Assembly: GCA_009192285.1 (NCBI GenBank)
Contig: CM018604.1
Location: 4,249,746-4,313,745 of the forward strand
Length of the DNA: 64,000 bases
Source of the DNA: Morchella semilibera
Taxonomy: Eukaryota; Ascomycota; Pezizomycetes; Pezizales; Morchellaceae
Reading direction: 5' to 3'
Under the pieces are notes generated by a model. The model was not told the origin of the DNA. It made no database searches and worked only from the letters and a program-made list of their open reading frames with translations. The translations under genes were made by a program, and so were the position numbers. Positions 35,430 to 46,287 of the stretch are shown piece by piece (position 1 is the first letter of the stretch; each line of letters begins with the position of its first letter).

Positions 35430-35498
35430 CTAGAATTTGTCTAATGGTCCTCCCGTACATTGACCGTTCAGTTGTCCCGGGTTCAACTCCTTATAGGT
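35430..35498 (+). pseudogene. tRNA-like relic
   Basis: An A-box-like GTCTAATGG, a B-box-like GGGTTCAACTCC near 35484-35495 and near-complementary ends (CCTAGAA against TTATAGG, six of seven pairs) have the spacing of a tRNA gene. The anticodon and T stems do not close properly, so this is more likely a decayed tRNA gene or tRNA-derived repeat than a working one. Confidence 0.3.
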
Positions 35499-36331
35499 AA
35501 AAACCCCTAGCAGATTGTTAATCCACTCCTTCGAGACTAGACTCACTTGCCAATGGTCTTAGGATATGTTGAACAGCATCTTCAGGCTTCCCCGTGGTGC
35601 AGTCGCCATGCGTTATAACGAACATGCATATTAGGCACATTTTTTCGGTATTATTCGGCATATCAGACAACGGCGGTATGCAGGAAATATTTGGTGGAAG
35701 TCGTTACATCGGAGGGCGACTGTACTCTACAGACAGATTCGGGAGTTGTTCCGACCGCCCAGTCTTAGAACAGCCTGAAAGGGGTCTGTAGAGCCCTAGG
35801 CTTGGCAAGTAGCTAGATAGTAAGACAACAACTAGATCTGAGTCAATACTCATATAAAAGACGACTCTATTTCATTATCAAATACAAAATACATGCGGTA
35901 AACCGAATATGACCCCGAAAATTAGCCCGCAAGCCCGGTACATGTAGGAGCAAGGATTCTATACGTAGGCGACCCCACAAAGGATGCGTAGCATATTATA
36001 AAATCAATACACCAATAGGTATCACGACTGGTTGTTGGTAGACTCCTAGAGGATGGAAGTCTAGGGTGATACCAGATCTAAATCGAGATATATGTTCGCT
36101 GATCTTTCCAAGATACGTGGTCAATGATGGGGCTCAAGGAGCCAGATAATGTCACGTTTGTAGACTTGCAGGATATAACCTTTCTTTTTTGGGGTTTAGC
36201 TAGCGTCTCTCAGGGACGACAATAAAATCGATTGAATAGCACGATCTGAGAACGAATCAACCATCATTCTTCCAACAAAAATATGTACTGTTTCAACTCG
36301 CCCAGGAACTCTGGTACGTAGATATCAATCC

Positions 36332-36730
36332 TTATTGGCCTGGTGCCGGACGCTGCCTCAGAATTTCCCTCTTCCACCAACGCACAAACTTGCGAGTATT
36401 CCTCGCAAACCAGTCCCTACTACGTTGTTCGGGCTGTCCAAGTGCTTGTCTGTAAGTGGGTATAGGTGGTGGATCCGCATTGTCATTTGGGGGGTTCCGC
36501 CCAGCTGCTGGATCCGGATCCGGGTTGGGGCCTGGCTCTTCCGGTATAGTTGTTGGGTTAGTGTTCGAAGAGTTTTGTCCAGGTGTTTGATCCGGGGCTT
36601 CAGTCTCATAACTTGGGACAGAACTGTCTTGAGAATTTTGTCCGGCATTTGCGGGGGGTGGTCCCGGAAGGTTCGGGAAAGGCCTCGCAGGAGGCCTTCG
36701 GGGTTGATAGCCACGTTGATTGGGATTCAT
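36332..36730 (-). CDS. Proline-rich small protein with basic C-terminus, unknown
   Basis: Single-exon frame of 132 residues. Residues 1-100 are dominated by Pro, Asn, Asp and Gln (NPNQRGYQPRRPP at the start, then repeated PNPDPDP-like stretches). The last ~35 residues are basic and aromatic (SRDWFARNTRKFVRWWKRE) and could be an amphipathic helix. There is no signal peptide or known domain. On the minus strand just upstream, GTAAAAATG...TTCATATAG ends 8 nt before the ATG, which would fit a leader intron. The biased composition on one strand supports real coding, but expression data are needed to be sure. Confidence 0.5.
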   Translation of the reverse strand: MNPNQRGYQPRRPPARPFPNLPGPPPANAGQNSQDSSVPSYETEAPDQTPGQNSSNTNPTTIPEEPGPNPDPDPAAGRNPPNDNADPPPIPTYRQALGQPEQRSRDWFARNTRKFVRWWKREILRQRPAPGQ

Positions 36731-39449
36731 GTCGGTTTCTATATGAAAGATGTGTCAGCCTATATTGTTGAATGTTGGTAAAGAAGTTCATTTTTACCTT
36801 TGTGCTTCTAATAGTGTGCGTATTACTCAAACAGACGACCAGCGAGAATGATGAACGAGTGGCATGCTGATGAAGATGGCAGAGAGGCATTTCAAGGTCG
36901 TTTTAAAGACGGGAGGAGATGACAGATGGCAAGGTACAGATTGTAGTTCCGTGCAGTCGAGGTAGATGTGGTTTAAAGAGCCCGTGAAATCGCCAGATAG
37001 CAAAGGAACAGATCATTACTCCAACCGAGGTAGATGTGAACATGGTAGAGGACAGAGTTTGAAAGACAGATATTGCTGATCTAATTCAAGGTTGCCTTCC
37101 CGCTTCGGTCTGCATACTTCATATATGTATAAGGATCGGATGGGTGCTCTATATATATCAGTCTGCAATCTTTCTGTGAGTCCCTGAACCGAAAAGACAT
37201 TGCGACTGGCATCGTTATGGCGGTCTTCTTTGTAGCTAAAGGTCGTCAATCCCACAGCCTTTTCTTTCAAAGTGGTGCCGTATTTATTTCAAGTCGAACG
37301 AAGGAAGACCTAGAAACATTAGTGTTTATCCCCATAACCAATTAAAATGCAATTGCGAGCGGATTTAAAATGACTATGTAAATCGCACAGGCTTGGGTTC
37401 TCGCCTGTCTTTTATAACCATTCTCTCCCCCTTCAACAACGACGAATACTACATGTACTTATATTAATAATAACGACATTACCAAATCGCTTACAACTGG
37501 CATCATAAGAAACCCAAGTAAGAAAAGTTATGCATAATACCCAGGCAGCTATGATATAAATCCGGGAACAGAGTAAAAAAAAACCTACAAACGATCATCC
37601 AACCACACGTGCCTGTCCAATATTACCAATAGCAAACCCAGTCCAACCCCTAACAATACACAGCAAACCATTAAAGCACCCGCAACCCAAACCCATCCTG
37701 CGAGTGACTCCCTATGACTCTCATCAGTAAGTTAGGTCATCACCGAGGGCCTCCGAATTAACCTCCTGACCGCCAGTCTCCTTTCCTGCAGCTCCACGCT
37801 CCGCGGCTACCAAGCGCGCTGACGTCAACAGCCAGCCGCCGCCATGCAATTCCAACATCTGCAGCCATCGAGCCAGAAAGTAAAAAACCGCTTTCCAGAT
37901 TCCAGAAGGAAGTTCTAGGTGCAGCACGGGCCCAGACACCTTAAATCAACCATCGCCACCACCTCAGTCTAAATTAAACAAAACGGGCCCTCTATTTTTT
38001 TTTTTCTACATGCTGCACAATAATATGCGCCCCAATCCCCCAACCCCTACACAATTGCCGGGATAGCAGCCCACGGAGAATGACTAACTGATGCCACCTC
38101 CCGAGTTCCTTCCTTACCAACGGCTGACTATTCACGATCCCACAATTAATTGCCAGAGAGAGCAGGCAAGAGGGGGGGGGGGAAGAATGGCGACGTTTAC
38201 ATATGACACGAGCAGAGATCGGACCAATGCCGGTACCGCCTCACATCACATCCCCCATACTCAAACACACACAACACACAACCCAAATGCTCGTAGCCGG
38301 CGTAGGCCACAAACCAAACACAAAAGAAGTTTAAATTGTTGAGAAACCTTGCCGATCACAGGCCATAACCACAACCTTCAAACGACAACAACCAAGCAAG
38401 CACTCAAGCATGTGATTGATTCGTTTCGTTGATACCAAAGTGCCTACAAGTGCAAACCCACCAGCACAATCAAAAATCAGATCACCACCGCCAGTCAGCA
38501 CTCTACCCTGAGTGTATCTATATGTTCATCATCATCAGTCTCTGAAAAGAGAAAAAGAAGAAGCATACCAAGAAAAAAAAGACCACAATTAGAAACGTGT
38601 TTCCACTACCCCCAACCAATCGGCGCATTGCCTGGGCCGCGGTTAAAAGCGCGCCCAGCCCCGACCCATAACAGGACGTCTTAACCGACGATTTCGCACG
38701 TGTAGAGCGATCACATGTCATGTCATACCAATTGACTGACCCCCCGGCACATGCAAAACGAACCTGTTGGGAGAGACAGACAGATTGATTGATTTTGAGG
38801 GGGTGCATAGAAGTACAATACCGTAGATATTGATTGAGGGAGTAGAGGGAAAGGGGGGGAAGGGGGGGGGGGAAGGTAATTTATGGGGGAGGAGGGCAAC
38901 ATATTACGCAGCGGTAGGTAAGATGTAAATAGTTCTACATATGTGGGAGTGCTGTAGAATTCATGTATGTTCCCCTACTTGTTACCAAAGTAGAGAGAGC
39001 ACTGTATCTACAATCAGAAAGACGTACGGTACACTAGAGTACGATATGGTGCGGATAGATAGAGTAGTACCTACATACCCAAACTTACCTGCTTGAACTG
39101 CATTGCACCGAAGAGTGCTCGACAGCATGTGTTCAATGCGTTGGGGCTGCTGCTGCGTGGTGGGGTAATACATGAATCCTGGATGATGATGCTGATGATG
39201 GATGGAAGGAGCATCAATCGCCTCCGATCTCATCAATTCGGTGTGTTGGGGGGGGGGGGGGGGTAGGAGGTGCCTGTGGGGGGGGAAGTGAGAGGAAGAA
39301 AGTCTTTGATGAGCTCTACGGAAGAGCTGCTGGAGGAGAGAAGCAGGAAGCAGGAGAAAGCAGCAGGTGTAATTTGCGTATCCCGGGGGAATCATCAGAT
39401 ATTCCCACACACTCGACTCACTCACTCCTCTTTCTTGCACTCGCCCACA

Positions 39450-39480
<31 letters not shown>

Positions 39481-40156
39481 ATTCTCTCTATTCATACATC
39501 TCTTATTCTTCTCCGGGTCTTACTCTCTTACTCTCTTACTCTCTTACTCTCTTACTCCTTCTTCTTCTTTTTTCTTCATCATCTTCTTTCTTACCACATC
39601 TACCTGCAGAACCCCCCATCCATAACTTCTCCCCCCCCCCTCTCCCCTTCTCCATCTTTCATTCTTGCCTCTACTTATCATACCCTACCTAGATACTTCC
39701 TCGTCTACTTACTTCCTCTACTTACATACTACTATTGCCCCACCACCACCTCTCTGATCCTTTTTTCCTGTGGCGCCAACCCCATCATAACTAGCGGCCT
39801 TTCCAGAAGTGCTCCGCTTCGCTTTTTCCGTATTGAATACATAACTACAAAAACAAAATAGTTTCCCACAGTTCTCAAACAGACTTTTTTTTCTTCTCTC
39901 TTCTTTTTTCACTCTGCTACTTTTTATATTTCTCCTAAATAAGACAAACAAAAAAAAAAAAAAAAAAAGGAAGACCCTATAATCACCAATAAAAAAACCC
40001 ACGCGCGATCCTTGTTTGACACACACCCACTCACTTCATTCACTCACTGCAGCAAGCAGCTGAACCTCGTAAATACTCACCACACCCACCTATTCACACT
40101 CGCTCGCACAAGCAAGCAAGAAACATCATCTGCATCCTAATTCACAGGCCTCAAAT
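36731..40156. other. Intergenic spacer and Opi1 5' flank
   Basis: The stretch lies between divergent genes. No gene is supported. It contains a TACATGTA at 37450, T- and G-runs (37997-38007, 38852-38872, 39247-39262), and a very long CT-rich tract with (CT)n and (TTACTCTC)n units at about 39415-39720, followed by an A18 run near 39950. The CT-rich tract probably forms part of the Opi1 promoter or leader. A minus-strand frame at 38518-38808 that begins after an acceptor-like TCCCAACAG was considered but not called. Confidence 0.45.
39415..39720 (+). repeat. CT-rich microsatellite tract upstream of Opi1
   Basis: (CT)n at about 39449-39487, several TTACTCTC units around 39520-39556, and a C10 run near 39631 lie 440-740 bp before the Opi1 start. 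Pyrimidine-rich promoter tracts of this kind are common in filamentous fungi. Confidence 0.7.
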
Positions 40157-42098
40157 ATGGCCACCCGCACCCGCTACAAGTCAGCCTCACCTGTCCCCTC
40201 GCACCCCCCAAAGGTCTCCCACGACGCCTCAGACGCGCTCTCTGCCTCCCACTTCCACGCCCAATACCCACACTTTCCCTCAACCCCGCGCGCCGATCCC
40301 CTCCCTCCTCCACAGCAGTACTACGATCCGCGATTCAGCGGCGGCGGGCGCTACCCCAGGAGGCATCCCGAACTGCCAATTCTCAACTACCACAATGCTG
40401 TGCCCGAGACCTACCGCACGCAGGCGCCCGTCGGTGAGCCCGTGCCCGTTGTTCTACCGCCCGTCAACCCGCGCTATGCGAGCGCGCCCAAACCGCAGGC
40501 ACCCGAGAAGTCGCGGAACCTAAGTATTCAGAGCTTGATTTCGTCGCCAACAGCGGAGCCTACATACAACAGGTCAGGAGGAGGAGGTACGGAGGAGCAG
40601 CACACGCGCAAAAGGAAGGGGAGCGACGACACAGGCGACAGTGCTCGCGGTACCCGGCATGGGAGTCTTGTGCCTACAACTGTGAGCATCGAGGACCCTG
40701 ACGTTCGGGAGGTGGTTGAGGCCCTTGGGGGGCTAAAAGGGGGTGAGTAGTAGTCTCTCCCTATGCCTTCCTTATCCACTCATTATCGGCATGCTGTTCC
40801 CCCTCAGAAGAGAAAAAAAAAAAAAAGTCAAGACCAACCTCTAACCAAGCGCTGTTCAGACTTCACACCCACGCCGGCCTCCCCTCCACTCTCACAGGCG
40901 TCCGATAACGAGCCCCTTATTGACCTGATAACGCATCGGGCGCACCCGCTCCTCTCCTCCGCAATTACTACCTCAATCAACACCTATGCCGCTAGCAAGT
41001 CTTACTCCGCCTCATTCCGCTACGCCGCCGAGTCCGTCGAGAACCGTGTTGGTCTCCCCGTTTCCAACGTTGTCTCCGCAGTCGGCCGCCGCACCGGCCT
41101 CGATGGCGTTCTCCGCCGCGGGCTCCAGCGCAGCGCAACCCCCACCCCGGCCTCCACCCCGACCCCCCGCACCGACACAAACAAAAAGCGCAAAACGCGC
41201 AACGACCCACAAGATTCTGCGAATGACGACGATAGCAACGGGGCCCTTGTGCAGCGCAGTCCATCAGAGCCGCAGACATGGCAGAAACGCATTGTGCTCG
41301 GCGCATCAGGGCTAAGTGTGGCGCTCAATGAAGAGTCGCTAAAGAACCTGAAATACTGTCTTCAGTGGCTGCGCTTTCTCAATGTTCACCTCAACAAGCT
41401 TGTCTCTGCACTGCGCAATGTTGTCGAGGAGCTCGACAATCATCGGACCAGTGCCCCAAGCAGCAACAGCGCCGCACCTGCGCCGACCAATGGCCCCCCT
41501 CTTCTCCCGCCAATCTACGAAGGACAGCGCGCGGCACTCACGGCCAAAGTCGAGAGCCTGAAGGCCGATGTTGTGAGTACAATGAAGAAGGTCGTCGAGG
41601 TCGTCAGTAATTACACTGGTGGCGCGCTGCCTGAGAATGCCCGAGAGCTTATTAAACGTTGGTCCCCCCCATACATGCCTCCCTCCTAATGTCTTTAAAA
41701 GCTAATAGTAACCACTAGGCCACATCTTCTCGCTCCCACAACGCTTCCATGCCGCCAGCGCCCCCGTCTCCAATTCCAAACAGCTCGTTCCCGGCGCCGC
41801 CGCGGAAGAGGACCAAAACTCTCCACGCTCCACAGCAAACCGCGTCATGGTTCTCGCCAAGGAGGGACTAGACATGATGCAGCAGGTGAGCGAAATAGTC
41901 GAAGGGACCATCACGCGCGCCGAGGAGTGGTGCGAGAGGCTAGGGAAGAGGAGGAAGGAGGAAGTGGAGGAGCCAACAGAGGAGCAAAAGCGGGCCGTAA
42001 GCTGGAAAGACCGGTTCGAAGGACTAGAGGAGCGACGGGCAGTGCGTGAACAGAGTGAGGGCGACGGTGACATCCGGATGCAAGAAAGCGGGAGGTAG
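40157..42098 (+). CDS. OPI1: Opi1-family transcriptional repressor of phospholipid genes
   Basis: Three exons, 40157-40742, 40860-41657 and 41719-42098, with introns of 117 nt (branch CTAAC) and 61 nt, giving 587 residues. The N-terminal ~195 residues are Pro-rich and disordered. The Opi1 domain starts near 211: EPLIDL, HPLLSSAITTSINTY, SKSYSASFRYAAESVE, VGRRTGLDG. It continues with EESLKNLKYCLQWLR, VEVVSNYTGGALPENAR and finally NRVMVLAKEGLDMMQQVS plus WCERLGKRRK. All of these match fungal Opi1 proteins. In yeast, Opi1 is tethered at the ER by phosphatidic acid and Scs2, and on inositol addition it enters the nucleus to repress INO genes through Ino2. No FFAT motif is evident here. A KKRKTRND basic stretch may serve as lipid- or nuclear-targeting signal. 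The first intron begins inside a Gly codon run, and the 3' choice is fixed by reading frame. Confidence 0.92.
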
Positions 42099-44067
42099 AA
42101 GGGGGCAAAGAAGGGGTGGGGGCAGGAGTGCGGACTCTGGAGTTTTTTGCGATTGTCTATTTCTGTCAATTCTTTTTTACTTACTTTTTAGCTACACTAT
42201 TGAAAAATTGGAAAAAGGTGGGGGGGGGGGAGACAGGTGTTTTGAGTTAGTGGGCCAATTGACGAGAGGAAATTGGTCAGGATTTTTTTCTTGTTCATTT
42301 TCCTATGGATTGTACTCTTCTTCTTCCTTCTTTACTGGAGCTGGGCTTGGTTGTTGGTTTTGTTCTTTCTATCTGTTCATTTGGCTTGTTAGGGCGCGAT
42401 TCTTTTTTTTTTTTTTTTTCACCTTTGGTCTCGTAGTGTTGTAGTGATTGTCATTACCTGAGTGTGTGTGTGGTGTACGGTGTATTTGTGGACTTTTATG
42501 GGGGAGGTTGTTGGGGTAGGGGGGTAGGGGGGGTAGGGGGGGGGGTGGGGGTGGTAGTGGATGATGGTACATCCAAGTGTATTCTGTTCGAGGAGGATCT
42601 ACCGGCCGAGGAGGAGGAGGAGGAGGAGAGGAAGAAGAAGGAGGGAGGAGGAGGAGGAGGAAGTGTACAGACAGCAGACGCCCGATACGGGCTAGCTGGG
42701 TTTTTGGTTAATTACTCGGAGTTCGCAGAAAGGTTTCTGTGGACGGAATATTAATCGATTTCACAAAAAAAGAAAAAAAAAAAAAAAAAAACTGGGCGCC
42801 TATGTACCTATAGTGACAAACAAATAGGGGGGATGGGGGGAGGGTAGCACGGTATCAAGAAATGTGCCGCATTAGGGGCACGCATGGTCGTCGAGTGAGA
42901 GTTGGTGATTGCACGTTGGTTGGTTGGTTCAAGTGAGACTCGCCCGGCCTTGGAACCAACATTGACGTCGGTTTCCAGTAGTACACAAGTACTACATACC
43001 TACATACATACGCAGGCCGTACTCGTACTCGGCGCGCCCTGACACTCCGTACCGCCATGGCCGTGTCGTAGGTGATGCAGACACTCTTCACGGAAAAAAA
43101 AAAAAAAAACGCCTAATCGCGAAGTCTTGCCTGGGGCACGTTAGCTCTCTAAAACCGGCCCCAAAGTACCCACCGTACCGCCAACCACAACCACAACCAC
43201 GCCGTGCCAGCCCCATTGCCACACGCCACCAATCCCGAACCTACATACCTACTTACATACATACATATAAGTAACCAACGGCCCTACCTACCTACCCCCC
43301 GCCGCACATGTTGGGGCACGAGTGACACGCCATGAAGGAGCCACTACAACGCCCAAAAGCACCATGCGCTGCACGCCAACACACGGCTACCAGTGGGTGT
43401 GGTCTGCCCGGTGATACGTTACAGCGCAGTGCGTACAACCGCCACCCTTCTGGCCTTGTACGTGTGGTGGGCGGTGCGTAAGTATACACACCGCACCGCC
43501 CAACACCTGGACGATAGAGGCACGGACGAGCACCCCCGGGTTCTACTGAAAGAGGAGCTCAATCCCGGCCACCACCACCACCACCATATCGACAGGCTCC
43601 ACAAGACAAGTCCGGGGGGCTGTGTAAGCTGCCCTCTACATCCACGATGTATCTACCCGTCACCCCCTCTCACTCGGCTGCATGTCCCTCCCTCCCTCCC
43701 TCCCTCCCTCCCTCCACACACACAAAGGCACGAGCTGCATCAAACAGACCCGCGAGTGATTCCCCATGACCGCCAACACTGCTTATCCGTAGTTATCCCT
43801 GCCCGTCGGCTAAAGGTATGTGCGACGGTTACACGACAACACCATCACGAGTCAAGCATTTAGGCGAGTTTTCTGTCTCAATTGTTTCGATTGGGACCGA
43901 GACCCTGCCTTGCCCTACGGTCAATTATCGTCGCTCCGCCTTGGGCGGAGGAGTGTGTTCTGCTGCGCCTCCTCTGGGTGCTACTCACGATATCTATCTA
44001 TCGGGAGCATGAGCTATAAGGAACCGCCCGTCCCCCTCCAACACATCCATCCCCCAGGGCAGTAGCA
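42099..44067. other. Intergenic spacer with G-rich and GAG tracts
   Basis: No gene is supported. It contains a T19 run (42401-42419), guanine-run DNA at 42505-42557, (GAG)n at 42609-42660, two A-runs (42765-42790, 43094-43109), (CCA)n at 43569-43583 and (CCCT)n at 43683-43714. Open frames here, including the one spanning 43393-43863, are built on these repeats. Confidence 0.5.
42505..42557 (+). repeat. Guanine-run tract (GGGGTA-like)
   Basis: Runs of 4-10 G separated by TA or T, resembling degenerate telomere-type repeats but not perfect. It has strong G-quadruplex potential. Confidence 0.6.
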
Positions 44068-45033
44068 ATGGCCGACCCCTCCCTCCCCGCCTACGCCGAC
44101 CCCCCCCACGCCGCCGCCCCCACCGACCACAAACCCGCGCCGCAGAGCGTCTGGATCCAAGACACCGACACCAGCGGCACCTACCGCAAGCGGTACGTCC
44201 TGCCCGCCGCCGACCCGCCGACCTGCCCGCCGCCGCCGCCCCTCGACCCCTCCCCGCCACCACCCACCTACACCACCGCCCCGCAGCCCCTCTACACCGT
44301 CAAGAGCCACGGCCGGGCGCCGCTCGACTTCCGCGGCCCCCAGCCAGACATCACAATCTACCTCGGCGACGGCGACTCGGGCCCCGTCGTCGCCACGGGG
44401 GTCCTCCACACCACGCCGCTCAAAAGGTCACTGGGCGAGGTGCGCTTCTTCCCCCGCCCGCACGCCTCCTCCTCCTCCTCCTCGTCGGCAAAGGACATCC
44501 CCGCAATAACAATCAGGGACAGGGACGCCGGCAAAAAGTACACCTTCGCCCACCACGCCCACACCTTCACCTGGGTCCAAACCGGCCCCGGCGAGCGTCC
44601 CCCAACCCCCCCCGCCGCCACCCCCCCCACACCAACCGGCCTCCTCTCAAAGCTCAAGCTCAAAGCGCCCAAGGCGGCACCGCCCCCGCCCCCCCTGGCA
44701 CGGGACACAAAGACGTGGGAGCTCCACGCCGCCGACGCCACAAAGCTCGCAACATACACTGAGCTGCAGCCCGTTCTGACCGGGCCGGCGTACCGCGCAT
44801 CCGCGCCCGAGTTTGCCAGCGGCCACATGGCGCGCGTGGACGTGCACGAGCCCACGTTCGACGTGCCCGGCGGCGGTGGCGACGGCGGCGTCAGGGAGCT
44901 CGCCGTGGTGTCGGTGATGATGATGGTGGAGGCGCAGCGGCGGCGGATCGCCAATGCTGCGGACCGTGGCTGGTTGGGTGCTGTGGGTATGCAGGGGGGT
45001 GCTGCGGGCGGTGGGGGGTGTGGTGGGGTGTAG
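44068..45033 (+). CDS. Tubby/LURP-one-like beta-barrel protein
   Basis: Single-exon protein of 321 residues. After a Pro-rich start come short beta-strand-like segments in the order YTVKSHGRAPLDFRG, DITIYLGDG, GEVRFFPRP, ITIRDRDAGKKYTF, TFTWVQ, KTWELHAAD and ELAVVSVMMMVEAQRRR. This succession, with a final hydrophobic helix threading the barrel, is what fungal proteins of the tubby C-terminal-like superfamily look like. Two low-complexity inserts (SSSSSSS and PPPPP-rich, near 135 and 175-215) and a Gly-rich tail are embedded. The family often binds phosphoinositides at membranes; here that is inferred only. Codons are extremely GC-rich. Confidence 0.65.
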   Translation: MADPSLPAYADPPHAAAPTDHKPAPQSVWIQDTDTSGTYRKRYVLPAADPPTCPPPPPLDPSPPPPTYTTAPQPLYTVKSHGRAPLDFRGPQPDITIYLGDGDSGPVVATGVLHTTPLKRSLGEVRFFPRPHASSSSSSSAKDIPAITIRDRDAGKKYTFAHHAHTFTWVQTGPGERPPTPPAATPPTPTGLLSKLKLKAPKAAPPPPPLARDTKTWELHAADATKLATYTELQPVLTGPAYRASAPEFASGHMARVDVHEPTFDVPGGGGDGGVRELAVVSVMMMVEAQRRRIANAADRGWLGAVGMQGGAAGGGGCGGV

Positions 45034-46287
45034 CGGGGGAGGAGGAGGGGCGGTTGTAGGCGTGGTGATCTTTTTTTTTTTGTACGTAGAGTATATGTAG
45101 TAATGTAGTGTTTTGTTTTGCCATCATTATTTTTATCTATCTTTATTTTATTTTCACAATCAAGAAGCTGGTGAACCACCGCGAGCCATGTGCGCCGAGC
45201 CAGTATCTGCCACTACATATATAAGTATATAACAAGCCAGAGTAGAGTACTACTACATGTGCATATACGATGCAAAGCGGCCCCCAAGGCCTAGGTGCTA
45301 TACAGTACGTACGCACGTAGCCTCTCGAGTGCTACAATTTGTTCCCCCTTCGTAATACCAGGGAAGGATATATAACATATTTCCTGAGAGTGTAGTACTG
45401 TAGCCCCGCGTACTCATGCCCCACATCTCCCATGAACAGCGACTCGAGGGGTAGGGGCTAGCCAGCTAGCCAGCTACATATAGGAGACGGGGCCTTATCA
45501 TCAGTGTCCACTGTAGGTAGCGTAGATAAACGGATGTGTTATTGGGGCTGGGAGGTAGATATTGTATCATATAGCCACACACGGGCAGTAGAGTATGCGG
45601 TCTAATAGCTTAGTTACTGGTGAGGAAGGTATTGTATTATGGTATGTAGATATATTTTGCCCGACCAAAGACTGCAGGCCGTTATCCGGGGTTTGCCCCC
45701 GTCTCTATATGTGGACATGTGCAAATTTCCTCCCTTCCTCCCTCTCCCGCTCCTGGTGTTGGGGCTGCGCGTATCTCACGGTATACGATATATCTCACGT
45801 CTCTCGTACTCTACACGCCACATGAATGAATGATGCCCGTAGCTAGATCCACCTCCCCAGCTTTACTACACTATCCTATACTTCATTGTCCCCTCCACCT
45901 ACAACTGCATCTCAATTGCAAACCAATAAAAAAAACTTACATAAAACCCCCAGATTCAAAATAGACATCACAAACGACTGTTTTGGCCTCTCCCACGAGC
46001 GGGCGCCCCTGCAAGCCCGGAAAAAGGTTATTCCGAGGTCCGAGTGACAAGCCATGCACCCACGATATCAGGTCCTCACCCCCCGCGCAACCCCACCACA
46101 CCGTGATGTGATGGGTAAAAGTACATAGTAGATGAGTATATGTAGGCGCAGCCTCGAAGCTCGGCGACGGGGGTATGCATGTAACAATAGAACTTCATCC
46201 CCCACCAACGTCGGTCTCTCTCTCTTCCATCACTGCTCATCAAAAGAAATCTCTAATCCACGATTAACTGCCACTATAATCATCAAA
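45034..46287. other. Intergenic spacer
   Basis: No gene is supported. It contains several TAGAGTA motifs (45088, 45242, 45590), tandem GCTAGCCA units near 45458-45473, and short open frames without protein-like content. The last 150 bases are the promoter of the acidic protein gene. Confidence 0.45.

Larger units (their letters stand above)
32402..36331. other. Gene-poor spacer with one possible gene remnant and a tRNA-like relic
   Basis: Only a doubtful coding stretch (33415-33642, minus, with a second open segment upstream to about 33800) and a tRNA-like sequence near 35430-35498 are visible. TACATGTA sites lie at 33941 and 35939. The rest is A+T-rich with stops in every frame and no element ends that I could find. 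Confidence 0.4.

Noticed and set aside
38518-38808. Minus-strand frame after an acceptor-like TCCCAACAG
   Set aside because: Its later half is poly-Phe from a homopolymer tract, and no partner exon with a donor could be found.
39270-39692. 140-residue Ser/Leu-rich frame (+)
   Set aside because: It is the translation of CT microsatellites.
40992-41328. Several overlapping frames on both strands inside the Opi1 gene
   Set aside because: They are shadows of GC-rich coding sequence; the Opi1 frame matches a known family.
44014-45179. Long minus-strand frames opposite the tubby-like gene
   Set aside because: High GC coding leaves the opposite strand open; only the plus frame shows ordered beta-strand-like segments.
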